This document shows positions 42,265-51,647 of a stretch of DNA of 64,000 bases, piece after piece (position 1 is the stretch's first letter; the number at the start of each line of letters is the position of its first letter). This stretch comes from Carboxylicivirga fragile (GTDB taxonomy: Bacteria > Bacteroidota > Bacteroidia > Bacteroidales > Marinilabiliaceae): positions 62,001 to 126,000 of the forward strand of contig JAFMVD010000009.1 in NCBI GenBank assembly GCA_025499625.1. The letters are read 5' to 3'. Both the position numbers and the translations under genes were made by a program. The notes beneath the pieces were generated by a model. It was not told the DNA's origin, searched no databases, and was given only the letters and a program-made list of their open reading frames with translations.

Positions 42265-43536
42265 ATGTTGACGCTAAAATTCATTCAAGAAAATAAGGAT
42301 GAAGTCATCCAACGACTTAAAATAAAGAACTTTGATGCAGCAGGCATCGTTGACGAAATTATCAACTTAGATAATCAGCGCAAAGCAACCCAGGTTGAGG
42401 TTGAAACTTTTCAAGCTGAAATGAATGGTTTGTCAAAAAAAATTGGTGAATTATTTAAAAGTGGTAAAGCTGCTGAAGCAAATGAGGCGAAAGCTCGTAC
42501 GGGTGAGCTAAAAGAAAATATAAAAGGGCTGGATGCTAAGTTGAGCGAGATAACTTCGCAATTAGATGAGCAATTGGTGCAATTACCAAATTTACCTAAC
42601 GAAATTGTTCCGCCAGGAAAAGGTGAGGATGATAATGTGGTTGTAAAAAGCGGTGGAGAGATGCCGGTGCTAAACAATGCTGTGCCACATTGGGATTTAA
42701 TTAAGAAGTACGATATCATCGACTTTGAATTAGGTACCAAGATTACTGGAGCTGGTTTTCCAGTTTATAAAGGTAAAGGGGCTCGTTTGCAGCGCGCATT
42801 AATTAATTTCTTTTTAGACGAAGCTGATAAGGCCGGATATGAAGAAGTTTTGCCCCCATTATTGGTCAATGAAGATTCTGGTTTCGGAACTGGTCAATTA
42901 CCAGATAAGGAAGGGCAGATGTATCATGCAACGGCTGATAATTTATACTTGATTCCAACAGCTGAGGTACCAGTAACAAACTTGTATCGCGATGTTATTC
43001 TAAAAGGATCGGAATTACCAATAAGAAACTGTGCTTATTCTGCCTGTTTCCGACGTGAAGCTGGTTCGTGGGGTGCGCACGTGCGTGGATTAAATCGTTT
43101 ACATCAATTCGATAAAGTTGAAATTGTACAGGTGGCCCATCCTACAAAATCGTATGAGATTTTAGATGCGATGGTGGCACATGTTCAAACTATAGTTGAG
43201 AAGCTTGAACTACCGTGGCGTTTATTACGCTTATGTGGTGGCGATATTAGCTTTACTTCTGCATTAACCTACGATTATGAAGTCTATTCGGCGGCTCAAG
43301 AGCGTTGGTTGGAAGTGAGCTCCGTGTCTAACTTCGAAAACTATCAAGCTAATCGTTTGAAACTGCGCTTTAAAGAAGAGGGAGAGAAGAAGGCTCAATT
43401 AGCACATACATTAAATGGTAGCGCTTTAGCATTGCCACGTATTATGGCAGCTATACTTGAGAACAACCAATGCGCTGAAGGCATTCGTATCCCTAAAGTA
43501 TTGGTGCCTTACACTGGTTTTGATATTATTAATTAG
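42265..43536 (+). CDS. serS: Seryl-tRNA synthetase
   Basis: Class II synthetase charging tRNA-Ser. The 423 aa have the N-terminal long coiled-coil arm that binds the tRNA variable loop (about residues 30-105). The catalytic core follows with motif 2 (CFRREAGSWGAHVRGLNRLH) and motif 3 (TLNGSALALPRIMAAILE), and TAEVPVTNLY at the serine site. The start at 42265 gives MLTLKFIQENKDEVIQRL, a typical N-terminus. It follows rpmA after a terminator and precedes DUF4286 by 87 bp. Confidence 0.96.
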   Translation: MLTLKFIQENKDEVIQRLKIKNFDAAGIVDEIINLDNQRKATQVEVETFQAEMNGLSKKIGELFKSGKAAEANEAKARTGELKENIKGLDAKLSEITSQLDEQLVQLPNLPNEIVPPGKGEDDNVVVKSGGEMPVLNNAVPHWDLIKKYDIIDFELGTKITGAGFPVYKGKGARLQRALINFFLDEADKAGYEEVLPPLLVNEDSGFGTGQLPDKEGQMYHATADNLYLIPTAEVPVTNLYRDVILKGSELPIRNCAYSACFRREAGSWGAHVRGLNRLHQFDKVEIVQVAHPTKSYEILDAMVAHVQTIVEKLELPWRLLRLCGGDISFTSALTYDYEVYSAAQERWLEVSSVSNFENYQANRLKLRFKEEGEKKAQLAHTLNGSALALPRIMAAILENNQCAEGIRIPKVLVPYTGFDIIN

Positions 43537-43623
43537 TTCCGAAAGTTATCGAGATTAGTCAGAAGTCAGTTACAAGACAGTTTTGTTACTGACTTCTGAC
43601 TAATTAACTAGTAAGCTATATTT

Positions 43624-43926
43624 ATGTTTATTTTTAATACTACTTTTTCAGTAGAAAACAATTCGATTGAACTCTGGAAAGAGTGGATGAATCGAAATTA
43701 TTTGCCAACCATGAAAGATATGGTTAAAGATTTACGCGTTGAATTGTATGAAGTTATGACGGTTGTTGACGAATCAATGACCAATTTCTCATGTCAGTTA
43801 CGGTGCGAGTCGCCCGAATCTTTAGATACCATTAATAAGTATAATTCTATTTTGATGGACAATTTGAAAGGGCAGTTGGGTGATAAAAGTTTACATTTTA
43901 GTTCCATCCTGAAAGAAGTGATTTAA
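43624..43926 (+). CDS. DUF4286 family protein
   Basis: A 100 aa uncharacterised small protein of a family common in Bacteroidota. It starts MFIFNTTFSVENNSIELWKE and folds as a predicted ferredoxin-like alpha/beta domain (two strand-helix units, with NFSCQLRCESPESLDTINKY in the second). There is no signal or membrane segment. The stop is one base from the TTG start of ruvC, so the two are co-translated. A role connected to RuvC is possible only by association. Confidence 0.85.
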   Translation: MFIFNTTFSVENNSIELWKEWMNRNYLPTMKDMVKDLRVELYEVMTVVDESMTNFSCQLRCESPESLDTINKYNSILMDNLKGQLGDKSLHFSSILKEVI

Positions 43927-43927
43927 T

Positions 43928-44482
43928 TTGGTTGACGAACGTATCATACTAGGCATTGATCCAGGAACTACAATAATGGGATATGGATTAATCAAAACCT
44001 GTGGTAAAAAAGCAGAGATGATTACATATGGCGTTCTGGAGTTGCAGAAGTATGATGATCATTATCTGAAACTGAAAAAAATATTTGAATGTGTTGTGCG
44101 CTTGGTTGATGCTTATCATCCTGATGAATTGGCTATTGAGGCTCCCTTCTTTGGGAAAAACGTACAATCTATGCTGAAGCTTGGCCGAGCTCAAGGCGTT
44201 GCTATGGCTGCTGCTTTATCGCGATCAGTACCTATTTTTGAATATGCACCTTTAAAAATTAAAATGGCCGTTACAGGCAATGGCCGTGCATCAAAGGAGC
44301 AAGTGGCCATGATGCTAAAGCAAATGCTTAAACTTACTGAAATGCCCAAGTATTTGGATGCAACCGATGGTTTGGCAGCAGCTTATTGTCACTTCATTCA
44401 AAATCAACGAATACAAGTTGGCTCCGGAGCAAAAAGTTGGAAAGAGTTTATTAATAAAAACCCCGGGCGTGTAAAAAAATAA
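43928..44482 (+). CDS. ruvC: Crossover junction endodeoxyribonuclease RuvC
   Basis: Resolves Holliday junctions with RuvAB. The 184 aa carry all four acidic catalytic residues: D11 (GIDPGT), E71 (AIEAPFF), D144 and D147 (DATDGLAAAYCH). The start is a TTG at 43928, one base after the DUF4286 stop. No ATG or GTG is available before the essential GIDPGT motif, so this rare start is well supported. The tail after about residue 160 is basic. Confidence 0.93.
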   Translation: MVDERIILGIDPGTTIMGYGLIKTCGKKAEMITYGVLELQKYDDHYLKLKKIFECVVRLVDAYHPDELAIEAPFFGKNVQSMLKLGRAQGVAMAAALSRSVPIFEYAPLKIKMAVTGNGRASKEQVAMMLKQMLKLTEMPKYLDATDGLAAAYCHFIQNQRIQVGSGAKSWKEFINKNPGRVKK

Positions 44483-44500
44483 AGGCCACCCTGCAGGTAG

Positions 44501-44532
44501 CCAAAAAAAAACCTCGCTAGTGGGCGAGGTTT
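44501..44532 (-). terminator. Terminator between convergent ruvC and frr
   Basis: AAACCTCGC (44509-44517) pairs with GCGAGGTTT (44524-44532). On the minus strand the stem is followed by a long U run (A run at plus 44503-44510), so it terminates frr. A second, weaker GGC-ACC/GGT-GCC dyad at 44484-44502 precedes it. Confidence 0.85.
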
Positions 44533-44558
44533 GTGATATATAAGGTTGAAATATGTGC

Positions 44559-45128
44559 TTAAACTGTTAAGATGTCTTTTTCTTTGACAGTATACATATC
44601 ATCGATCTTTGCTATGAAGCTATCGGTAATTTTCTGAACTTCGGCTTCCGCATCTTTTTCAAGATCTTCAGAAAGTCCCTCTTTCTTTAGACGCTTAAGC
44701 TCTTCATTACAATCACGACGAGTGTTTCGTGAGCTTACCTTAGCATCTTCGCATTCTTTTTTTACTTGCTTAACCAAGTCGTGACGCCTTTCTTCGGTTA
44801 ATGGTGGAATATTAATACGTATCATTTCGCCATTGTTATCAGGATTTAAACCCAGGTTGGCTGCCATTATTGCTTTTTCGATACTGGTAATTAAGCTTTT
44901 TTCCCATGGCTGAATGGCAATAGTACGTGCATCAGGTGTACTAATGTTTGCAACTTGCGATAGAGGGCTCATGCTCCCGTAATAATCAACTAAAATACCT
45001 TCTAGCATCTTAGTGTTAGCCTTTCCGGCTCTGATTTTACCTAATTCGTTATCAAGGTGTTCAATAGCTTTAGCCATTCTTTCTTTGGCATCGTCAAGTA
45101 TTAATTCTATTTCTTCTTGCATGGTCAC
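44559..45128 (-). CDS. frr: Ribosome recycling factor
   Basis: Releases ribosomes from mRNA after termination together with EF-G. The 189 aa are typical: N-terminal helix (LDDAKERMAKAIEHLDNELG), the signature IRAGKANTKMLEGILVDYYG, LSQVANISTPDARTIAIQPW and the C-terminal helices with EERRHDLVKQVKKECEDAKV and RNTRRDCNEEL. It is a single gene. Its usual neighbour pyrH is not here. Confidence 0.96.
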   Translation of the reverse strand: MTMQEEIELILDDAKERMAKAIEHLDNELGKIRAGKANTKMLEGILVDYYGSMSPLSQVANISTPDARTIAIQPWEKSLITSIEKAIMAANLGLNPDNNGEMIRINIPPLTEERRHDLVKQVKKECEDAKVSSRNTRRDCNEELKRLKKEGLSEDLEKDAEAEVQKITDSFIAKIDDMYTVKEKDILTV

Positions 45129-45204
45129 AAATGTATGATAGTGTTATACCTAAATGGTAAAACAAAAATATAAAACTTTGTTTTAAATTAAAAGGCCAAG
45201 CTTT

Positions 45205-46761
45205 TTAGTTTGTAGTTGATTGAATAATAGTGTCTTTGGGAATGATAGGCAGGGTAAAGTAAAAGGATGAGCCCTTGCCATCTTCCGATTTTAACCATAT
45301 TTCGCCACCTAATTGTTCAACCATTTGCTTGCATACAGTTAATCCAATGCCCATGCCTCCATATTGCCGGCTATTGGTTTGATCTTTCTGATGGAACTTT
45401 TCAAAAATAATATCCTGCTCTTTGTCGGGTATACCTATGCCACTGTCTTCTACAAAAAATAAATATGCTCTAATGCCGTATGGTTTGCAACCATATTTTA
45501 CGAAACCTTCTTTCGTAAATTTAATCGCGTTGTCAAGTAAATTCTTAAATATTTTAAGAAGTAAAAGTTGATCACTGATCAGATAATTATGAACATCATC
45601 CAACTCCCAGGAAGCGATGATTTCTAAATTATCTTTATGAAGGAGTTTTTGGTCTCTTTTAATGTTTGAAGCAATTTGTCTAAAAAAAGCATCAAGGTTA
45701 ATTTTTTTGGCAACAATCTTATATTGTGAAACATCGAGTTGAGCAAAGTCAACTATGTTATCAATCAAACCAAGTAATTGCTGTCCATTCTCTTCAATTG
45801 ATTTAATGTAGTTGTTGTATTCATTACATTCAACCTGCTTCTCCAATATTCTGGAAAAACCAATAATCGCATTAAGAGGCGTTCGAAGTTCATGTGTTAC
45901 TAAAGTTAGAAAGTTATTTTTCACGAGGTTCGATGCCTCTGCTGCCTTTCTTGAGTTTATCAGGTCTTGTTCGTTTTGCTTTTGTTGGGTAATGTCTTGA
46001 ATATTAAGAACGAAGCTTTTGACCATTCCAAATTCATCATTAACAGTTCTTAAGTCGCATTCAATTGGTATGTTTGTGCCCGAACTGTGTTTGAAACGGA
46101 AATGCAGTGTTTGTTGCCGGGCTATATTTTTATCGTTTAAGGTTTCCCAAACGATGCTTAGGTCATCTGGGTGAACAAGCTTGTAAAGGTTTTCTTCTAA
46201 TAGGTTTTCGAGAGTGTATCCGGATAATTCAACAGCTGAAGGACTAATAAAAAGGCATTTGAAGTTTTTGTCGAGTAGGATCTGTACGAAAGATGTGTTG
46301 ATAGCCAAATGCTTGAACTGTTCCTTCTGCGAATACAATTTGAGTATCTTCTTTTTATCTTCGTCAATATCTTTGAATACGGTATAAATCAAGTTTCTTT
46401 CGCCTTCCGAAAAGTAAGTAAATGTCGCTTCTAACAATATACTTTCACCATTTTGCTTTACTACAACTAGTTCATTTGTTTCAAAGGGATGTTGCTCCGA
46501 TAGCAGTTTAAGTGTTAATAATAGATTGTGGAAAGAACCATCGCTACTTACTTTCTTGATGCTATGTCCTTTTAAATTGCGTAAGGAATGACCTGTTAGG
46601 TTTAAAAAATTATCGCTTGCTTCAATAATTATTCCTTCTTTATTAAGAATAGCATGAGAAAAAAGTGTGGTGTCGTGTTTGGTCATTGGCTTTTTGGAAA
46701 CCGCCTCACTTTCTTTTTTCTGGTTAACTAGCAGTTGACGCAGAGGTTGTAGGATTTTCAT
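45205..46761 (-). CDS. Cytosolic PAS-domain sensor histidine kinase
   Basis: Sensor kinase with no membrane segment. Two PAS domains lie at about residues 30-135 and 150-260 (second: YTLENLLEENLYKLVHPDD and the PAC-type VLNIQDITQQ). HisKA follows with FLTLVTHELRTPLNAIIGF (phospho-His 290), then HATPase with LLDNAIKF, DSGIGIP and YGGMGIGLTV. At 518 aa it ends after the kinase domain, with no receiver and no cognate response regulator next to it. It probably senses a small molecule or redox state in the cytoplasm; the ligand is unknown. A dyad at 46830-46843 lies upstream. Confidence 0.93.
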   Translation of the reverse strand: MKILQPLRQLLVNQKKESEAVSKKPMTKHDTTLFSHAILNKEGIIIEASDNFLNLTGHSLRNLKGHSIKKVSSDGSFHNLLLTLKLLSEQHPFETNELVVVKQNGESILLEATFTYFSEGERNLIYTVFKDIDEDKKKILKLYSQKEQFKHLAINTSFVQILLDKNFKCLFISPSAVELSGYTLENLLEENLYKLVHPDDLSIVWETLNDKNIARQQTLHFRFKHSSGTNIPIECDLRTVNDEFGMVKSFVLNIQDITQQKQNEQDLINSRKAAEASNLVKNNFLTLVTHELRTPLNAIIGFSRILEKQVECNEYNNYIKSIEENGQQLLGLIDNIVDFAQLDVSQYKIVAKKINLDAFFRQIASNIKRDQKLLHKDNLEIIASWELDDVHNYLISDQLLLLKIFKNLLDNAIKFTKEGFVKYGCKPYGIRAYLFFVEDSGIGIPDKEQDIIFEKFHQKDQTNSRQYGGMGIGLTVCKQMVEQLGGEIWLKSEDGKGSSFYFTLPIIPKDTIIQSTTN

Positions 46762-47190
46762 AGGTATAGCTTAGAACTGGGTACAGCGTAAATTTAAAGA
46801 AAATATATTAGGTGTAATCTGCTTAAATGATGATTTTGATCATGTATAAAAGCTACCCCCAATGTATAAATGATATCGTTACAAGATTTAAGGTCAATTA
46901 TTGCAAGTATGATTTAGGTATGAATGTGACCTAAATTATTTCCAAATTCTTTTTAATCTGAAATGAAATAGTATTGAATTAGTACTAAAAATTACATTAA
47001 CTTTAGTGGCTCTAAAATTAACCCACCAGATAGAATGAGTGGCTATTTGTTATAATAAAAAATGACAAATGGTTAAGCTTTTATTGTTATAAATTGTAAT
47101 AATAATTGTTAAAAATTGAGTAAACAATAAGCTAATCCTGTGGAGTTAATTAGAACTGATATAAATAGAGAATTAATTCTTTAATATTCC
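46762..47190. other. Divergent regulatory region between PAS kinase and sdhCAB
   Basis: About 430 non-coding bp. Two dyads stand out: ATGAT-TTTG-ATCAT (46830-46843), similar to CRP/FNR-type sites but not a full match, and TTTAGGT/ACCTAAA (46913-46919 with 46929-46935), with a further AGGTCA half-site at 46891-46896. No small ORF is supported. Confidence 0.45.
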
Positions 47191-47221
47191 TTGTCAGTAC
47201 AAGCTTTCGACTTTACATTTG
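47191..47221 (+). promoter_or_regulatory. Promoter for sdhCAB
   Basis: TTG (47191-47193), a 20-nt spacer and TACATTTG (47214-47221) form a Bacteroidota promoter. Transcription should begin about 50 nt before the sdhC ATG. Confidence 0.72.
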
Positions 47222-47277
47222 CAGCCTTGAATAAAAAATAACTATTTAAACAAATCAATAAATTTAAAAGGATTCTT

Positions 47278-47964
47278 ATGGGTACTTTTTTTGGTTCCTC
47301 AATTGGGAAAAAGTTTGTGATGAGTATATCCGGACTTTTTTTAGTGGTGTTTCTTATTGTTCACCTCGCAATTAACCTTTTACTACTCGTTCCTGACGGT
47401 GGTGAAACATTTAACGCAGCAGCTAACTTTATGGCTTTGCCGGCTATAAAATTTGGGTTGCAGCCTGTATTGGCTTTAGGTTTTATTGTGCATATTATTT
47501 ATGCGGCTATTATTACACTGCAGAATAATAAAGCACGTGGATCAGCCAAGTATGCATCAGGTAACAAAACTAAGGATGTGATGTGGGCTTCAAAAAACAT
47601 GTTTGTTTTGGGTGCTACAGTATTTGCTTTTTTAGCAGTACACATTTACCAGTTTTTTGTTCCTCTGCAAATAACTCACTCAGCTCCTGAGCTGGCGAGT
47701 GGTGGGCATGATACTTATACTTTAGTTGCAAATGCCTTAACGTGTATTCCAACAGTTGTGTTTTACGTAATCGGGTCACTTGGTCTAGCGCTACATTTAA
47801 CGCATGGTTTTTGGTCGGCTTTTCAAACAGTTGGAGCAAGTAATAACATTTGGCGTAAAAGATGGACGGTTATAGGAACTGTTTTCGCTTGGGTTGTTGG
47901 ACTTGCCTTTAGTGCTATCGCTATTGCCATGTATTTTATTGGCAGCTGTGGAGGTTGTAATTAA
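47278..47964 (+). CDS. sdhC: Succinate dehydrogenase/fumarate reductase cytochrome b subunit
   Basis: Membrane anchor of complex II linking succinate oxidation or fumarate reduction to quinone. The 228 aa are the single-subunit, five-helix, di-haem (b558) type. Candidate haem-ligating His residues are in VFLIVHLAINL, GFIVHIIYA, AVHIYQFF and GLALHLTHGFW. It starts MGTFFGSSIGKKFVMSISGL, typical for Bacteroidota. It is first in sdhCAB and followed after 30 bp by the flavoprotein gene. Confidence 0.93.
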   Translation: MGTFFGSSIGKKFVMSISGLFLVVFLIVHLAINLLLLVPDGGETFNAAANFMALPAIKFGLQPVLALGFIVHIIYAAIITLQNNKARGSAKYASGNKTKDVMWASKNMFVLGATVFAFLAVHIYQFFVPLQITHSAPELASGGHDTYTLVANALTCIPTVVFYVIGSLGLALHLTHGFWSAFQTVGASNNIWRKRWTVIGTVFAWVVGLAFSAIAIAMYFIGSCGGCN

Positions 47965-47994
47965 TTAAGGTAGTAACTTAAAAATTTACTAGTA

Positions 47995-49932
47995 ATGAAT
48001 TTAGATTCAAAGATACCACAAGGGCCATTGGCTCAAAAATGGGACAATTATAAGGCTAACCAAAAATTGGTTAACCCTGCTAATAAAAGAAACCTGGATA
48101 TTATTGTAATCGGTACTGGATTAGCTGGAGCTTCTGCTGCTGCTTCTTTTGGCGAGATGGGTTTCAAGGTAAAAAACTTTACCATTCAGGATTCTCCACG
48201 TCGTGCACACTCGATTGCTGCACAGGGAGGAATTAATGCTGCTAAAAACTATCCGAATGATGGTGATTCAGTTCACCGTTTATTTTACGATACAGTAAAA
48301 GGTGGTGATTACCGTGCTCGCGAAGCTAATGTTTATCGTTTGGCTTCAGTAAGTAACGATATTATCGACCAGTGTGTTGCTCAGGGTGTACCATTTGCAC
48401 GTGAGTATGGCGGATTGCTTGATAACCGTTCATTCGGTGGAGCTCAGGTTAGCCGTACTTTTTATGCAAAAGGACAAACAGGACAGCAATTATTGATTGG
48501 TGCCTACCAGTCGCTAATGCGTCAGGTAAATGCAGGTACAGTTGAAATGCATACACGTACCGAGATTGTTGACTATGTAATTGTTGATGGTAAAGCACGT
48601 GGTGTTATTGCTCGCGATTTGGTTACAGGTGAGTTCTCTCGTCATTTTGGGCATGCAGTTGTTATGGCTACAGGTGGATACGGAAATACTTTTTTCCTTT
48701 CGACCAATGCAATGGGATCAAATGGTTCAGCTGCAATTAAAGCCTACGAAAAAGGAGCTGCTTTTGCAAATCCTTGTTATGCTCAGATTCACCCTACTTG
48801 TATTCCGGTTCACGGTGAGTTCCAGTCAAAGTTAACATTGATGTCAGAATCGTTACGTAACGATGGACGTATCTGGGTTCCGAAAAAGAAAGAAGATGCA
48901 GAAGCTATCCGTGCTGGAAAGAAAAAGGCTACAGATCTTTCGGAAGACGAACGCGATTACTACTTAGAGCGTAGATATCCTGCTTTCGGTAACTTGGTGC
49001 CTCGCGATGTTGCTTCGCGTGCTGCTAAGGAAAGATGTGATGCAGGTTTTGGTGTTGGTACAACTGGCTTAGCCGTTTATCTTGACTTTAAAAGTTCAAT
49101 TGAGCGATTAGGTGAAGATGCAATTCGCGAGCGTTATGGAAACCTATTCCAGATGTACGAAAAGATTGTTGATGACAATCCATATAAAGAACCAATGATG
49201 ATTTATCCGGCTATTCACTATACAATGGGTGGTATCTGGGTAGATTACGAATTACAAACAACTGTTCCTGGTTTATTCGCTGCCGGAGAAGCTAACTTCT
49301 CTGATCACGGCGCTAACCGTCTTGGAGCTTCTGCTTTGATGCAAGGATTAGCAGATGGTTATTTCGTACTTCCTTATACAATTCAAAATTACTTGGCTGA
49401 TGATATAGGTACGCCACGTATGACTGGAGAAGAAAAAGAATTTGTTGAAGCTGAGAAAGAAGCTAAGGCTAAATTCGAAAAACTATTGGCGATTAAAGGT
49501 GAGCGTTCTGTTGATAGCTTACATAAAGAGCTTGGTTTGGTAATGTGGGATTTCGTAGGTATGGCTCGTAACAAAAAGGGTCTTGAAGAAGCCATCGAAA
49601 AAATTGCTGCTATCAAAAAAGAGTTCTGGTCTAATGTTAAGATTCCTGGATCGGATAAGGGAATGAACGTAGAGCTTGAGAAAGCATCTCGTTTAGCTGA
49701 CTTTATTACAACTGGAGATTTAATGGCACGTGATGCATTGAATCGTGAAGAATCTTGTGGAGGTCACTTCCGTGAAGAATTTCAAACAGAAGAGGGTGAA
49801 GCACTTCGTCAGGATGACAAATTTGCTTATGCTGCTTGTTGGGAGTACCAAGGAGAAGATAAAGCACCAGTAATGCATAAAGAAGACCTTACATTCGAAG
49901 TGGTTAAAGTTGCACAACGTAACTATAAATAA
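47995..49932 (+). CDS. sdhA: Succinate dehydrogenase/fumarate reductase flavoprotein subunit
   Basis: Catalytic FAD subunit interconverting succinate and fumarate. The 645 aa have the FAD-binding [20 protein letters not shown]. The covalent-FAD histidine is in [18 protein letters not shown]. The substrate site is in [10 protein letters not shown] and later in [19 protein letters not shown], and the C-terminal helical domain ends with [16 protein letters not shown]. The order sdhCAB and the single cytochrome b subunit match the Wolinella/Bacteroides-type enzyme, which can work in either direction; this is known family behaviour, not shown here. Confidence 0.96.
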   Translation: MNLDSKIPQGPLAQKWDNYKANQKLVNPANKRNLDIIVIGTGLAGASAAASFGEMGFKVKNFTIQDSPRRAHSIAAQGGINAAKNYPNDGDSVHRLFYDTVKGGDYRAREANVYRLASVSNDIIDQCVAQGVPFAREYGGLLDNRSFGGAQVSRTFYAKGQTGQQLLIGAYQSLMRQVNAGTVEMHTRTEIVDYVIVDGKARGVIARDLVTGEFSRHFGHAVVMATGGYGNTFFLSTNAMGSNGSAAIKAYEKGAAFANPCYAQIHPTCIPVHGEFQSKLTLMSESLRNDGRIWVPKKKEDAEAIRAGKKKATDLSEDERDYYLERRYPAFGNLVPRDVASRAAKERCDAGFGVGTTGLAVYLDFKSSIERLGEDAIRERYGNLFQMYEKIVDDNPYKEPMMIYPAIHYTMGGIWVDYELQTTVPGLFAAGEANFSDHGANRLGASALMQGLADGYFVLPYTIQNYLADDIGTPRMTGEEKEFVEAEKEAKAKFEKLLAIKGERSVDSLHKELGLVMWDFVGMARNKKGLEEAIEKIAAIKKEFWSNVKIPGSDKGMNVELEKASRLADFITTGDLMARDALNREESCGGHFREEFQTEEGEALRQDDKFAYAACWEYQGEDKAPVMHKEDLTFEVVKVAQRNYK

Positions 49933-49977
49933 TCATCTCGTAGGTTAATTTAATTTTCAATAGTTAAATAGAGAAAA

Positions 49978-50733
49978 ATGGGAAATAATATAAGTTTGAC
50001 TCTAAAAGTTTGGCGTCAGAACGACGCTCAGGATAAGGGTCGTTACGAATCATATAAATTAGAGGCAGTATCTGTCGACAGCTCATTCCTTGAGATGATG
50101 GATATATTAAATGAGCAATTGGTAAACGAGGGAAAAGAGCCGGTTGCATTTGATCACGATTGTCGCGAAGGTATTTGCGGAATGTGTTCATTGTACATCA
50201 ACGGACGTCCTCACGGACCAGATGATGATGTGACTACTTGTCAATTGCACATGCGTAAATTCAAAGATGGTGAAACAATCACTATTGAGCCTTGGCGTTC
50301 GGCAGGATTTCCGGTCATCAAAGATTTGATTGTTAACCGTAATGCATTTGATACAATCATTGCTGCTGGTGGGTATACATCGGTAAGTACAGGTGGTGTG
50401 CCTGATGCTAATGCTTTGCCTATTTCAAAGATTGACGCGGATGAAGCAATGGACGCTGCATCTTGTATTGGTTGTGGAGCTTGTGTGGCTACTTGTAAAA
50501 ACGGATCAGCAATGTTATTCGTTTCGGCAAAAGTAAGTCACTTAGCCTTATTACCACAAGGTAAAGTTGAAGCTGCTCGTCGTGCTAAAAACATGGTAGC
50601 TAAAATGGATGAGCTTGGATTTGGTAACTGTACCAATACTGGAGCTTGTGAAGTAGAATGTCCTAAGGGAGTATCAATCTCTAATATCGCTCGCTTAAAT
50701 CGTGAGTTTTTATCTGCGAAGTTTAAGGACTAG
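49978..50733 (+). CDS. sdhB: Succinate dehydrogenase/fumarate reductase iron-sulfur subunit
   Basis: Electron-transfer subunit with [2Fe-2S], [4Fe-4S] and [3Fe-4S] clusters. The 251 aa show [15 protein letters not shown] plus a later TTCQLH Cys for the first cluster, [12 protein letters not shown] for the second, and [14 protein letters not shown] for the third with the shared Cys. It is last in the operon, 45 bp after sdhA, and closed by a strong hairpin terminator. Confidence 0.96.
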   Translation: MGNNISLTLKVWRQNDAQDKGRYESYKLEAVSVDSSFLEMMDILNEQLVNEGKEPVAFDHDCREGICGMCSLYINGRPHGPDDDVTTCQLHMRKFKDGETITIEPWRSAGFPVIKDLIVNRNAFDTIIAAGGYTSVSTGGVPDANALPISKIDADEAMDAASCIGCGACVATCKNGSAMLFVSAKVSHLALLPQGKVEAARRAKNMVAKMDELGFGNCTNTGACEVECPKGVSISNIARLNREFLSAKFKD

Positions 50734-50758
50734 TTTGATTAAGTTGATTGAAATATAG

Positions 50759-50790
50759 AAAGCCATCTTTTATAACAAAAGATGGCTTTT
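50759..50790 (+). terminator. Terminator of sdhCAB
   Basis: A 13-bp perfect stem, AAAGCCATCTTTT (50759-50771) with AAAAGATGGCTTT (50777-50789), has a short loop and T residues after. Confidence 0.9.
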
Positions 50791-50930
50791 CTGGTTAAAA
50801 AAACGCTTCTCATACTTCGGTTTGGGCTGAAGCTTAGCGCAAGAAAGCTATTTCCTTAACGATAAGTTTGTTAATAACTATTATTTTTTTTACATTCGGT
50901 GCGAATAGGTCTAATTTTAAAGTTTTCAGT

Positions 50931-51641
50931 ATGCCATATCGCCGGCTTCCCAACACTGATCAGGCACGATTACGAGCCCTTAAATCTACTCTGCAAAAAG
51001 GTATGCAAGTGAGTCCTTTTGATTTGGCATTTTCGCAGAAGCTGTTTTTAGAACTTCAATCCTATTTACCACAATACGAACAGGCAATATCACAATATAA
51101 TTTCAGTAAAGAACGGCAAGCTAAGTATGGTAAATTGTTAGCTGATCAGTTTAAAATCACGCGCTTATATGTGTCGCATTACATTCAAGTACTGAATTTT
51201 TGTATTATAAGAGGAGAGTTAAAGCCTGATGCCCGTACGACATATGGTATGTCGGAGAATGATAAAACTGTACCTGAATTAGGAACTGAGCAGCAACTCA
51301 TTCAAGTTAGTAAGCAACTTATTGAAGGCGAGGAAACCAGAATGCTTCATGGGGGAGGACGAATATATAACCCTTCCATTGCTATGGTGAAGGTGAAGTA
51401 TGAAAAGTTTATAGAGTATTTTAACAACCATAAAAATTTATTGGTAACTACTCAAAAAATGCACGATAAGGTGGTTGACTTGCGTGCTATGGCTGATCGC
51501 TTAATCGTGAATATTTGGAACGAAGTTGAGGCTAAGTTTGAGAATTTACCGGGAGATGAAAAACGACAGAAAGCGTCGGATTATGGGATCGTTTATTTCC
51601 TTCGCAAGCACGAAAAGGAGCAAGTTAAGGGTACGAAGTAG
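50931..51641 (+). CDS. Hypothetical protein
   Basis: A 236 aa soluble protein of a family I do not recognise, starting MPYRRLPNTDQARLRALKS at 50931. The frame is open 21 codons further up from a TTG, but that part reads as hydrophobic noise over a T-rich promoter-like stretch. It is strongly helical and basic. Notable segments are KEQVKGTK at the tail, RLYVSHYIQVLNF in the middle and a Gly-rich HGGGRIYNPSIAMVKVKYEKF around residue 150. There is no signal peptide. It is a single gene between the sdh terminator and the convergent LuxR/TPR regulator (6 bp between stops). Confidence 0.7.
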   Translation: MPYRRLPNTDQARLRALKSTLQKGMQVSPFDLAFSQKLFLELQSYLPQYEQAISQYNFSKERQAKYGKLLADQFKITRLYVSHYIQVLNFCIIRGELKPDARTTYGMSENDKTVPELGTEQQLIQVSKQLIEGEETRMLHGGGRIYNPSIAMVKVKYEKFIEYFNNHKNLLVTTQKMHDKVVDLRAMADRLIVNIWNEVEAKFENLPGDEKRQKASDYGIVYFLRKHEKEQVKGTK

Positions 51642-51647
51642 CGTGTT

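Noticed and set aside
44484-44502. Intrinsic terminator for ruvC
   Set aside because: The GGCCACC/GGTAGCC dyad is followed by A, not T, on the plus strand; it more likely sits in the frr terminator region.
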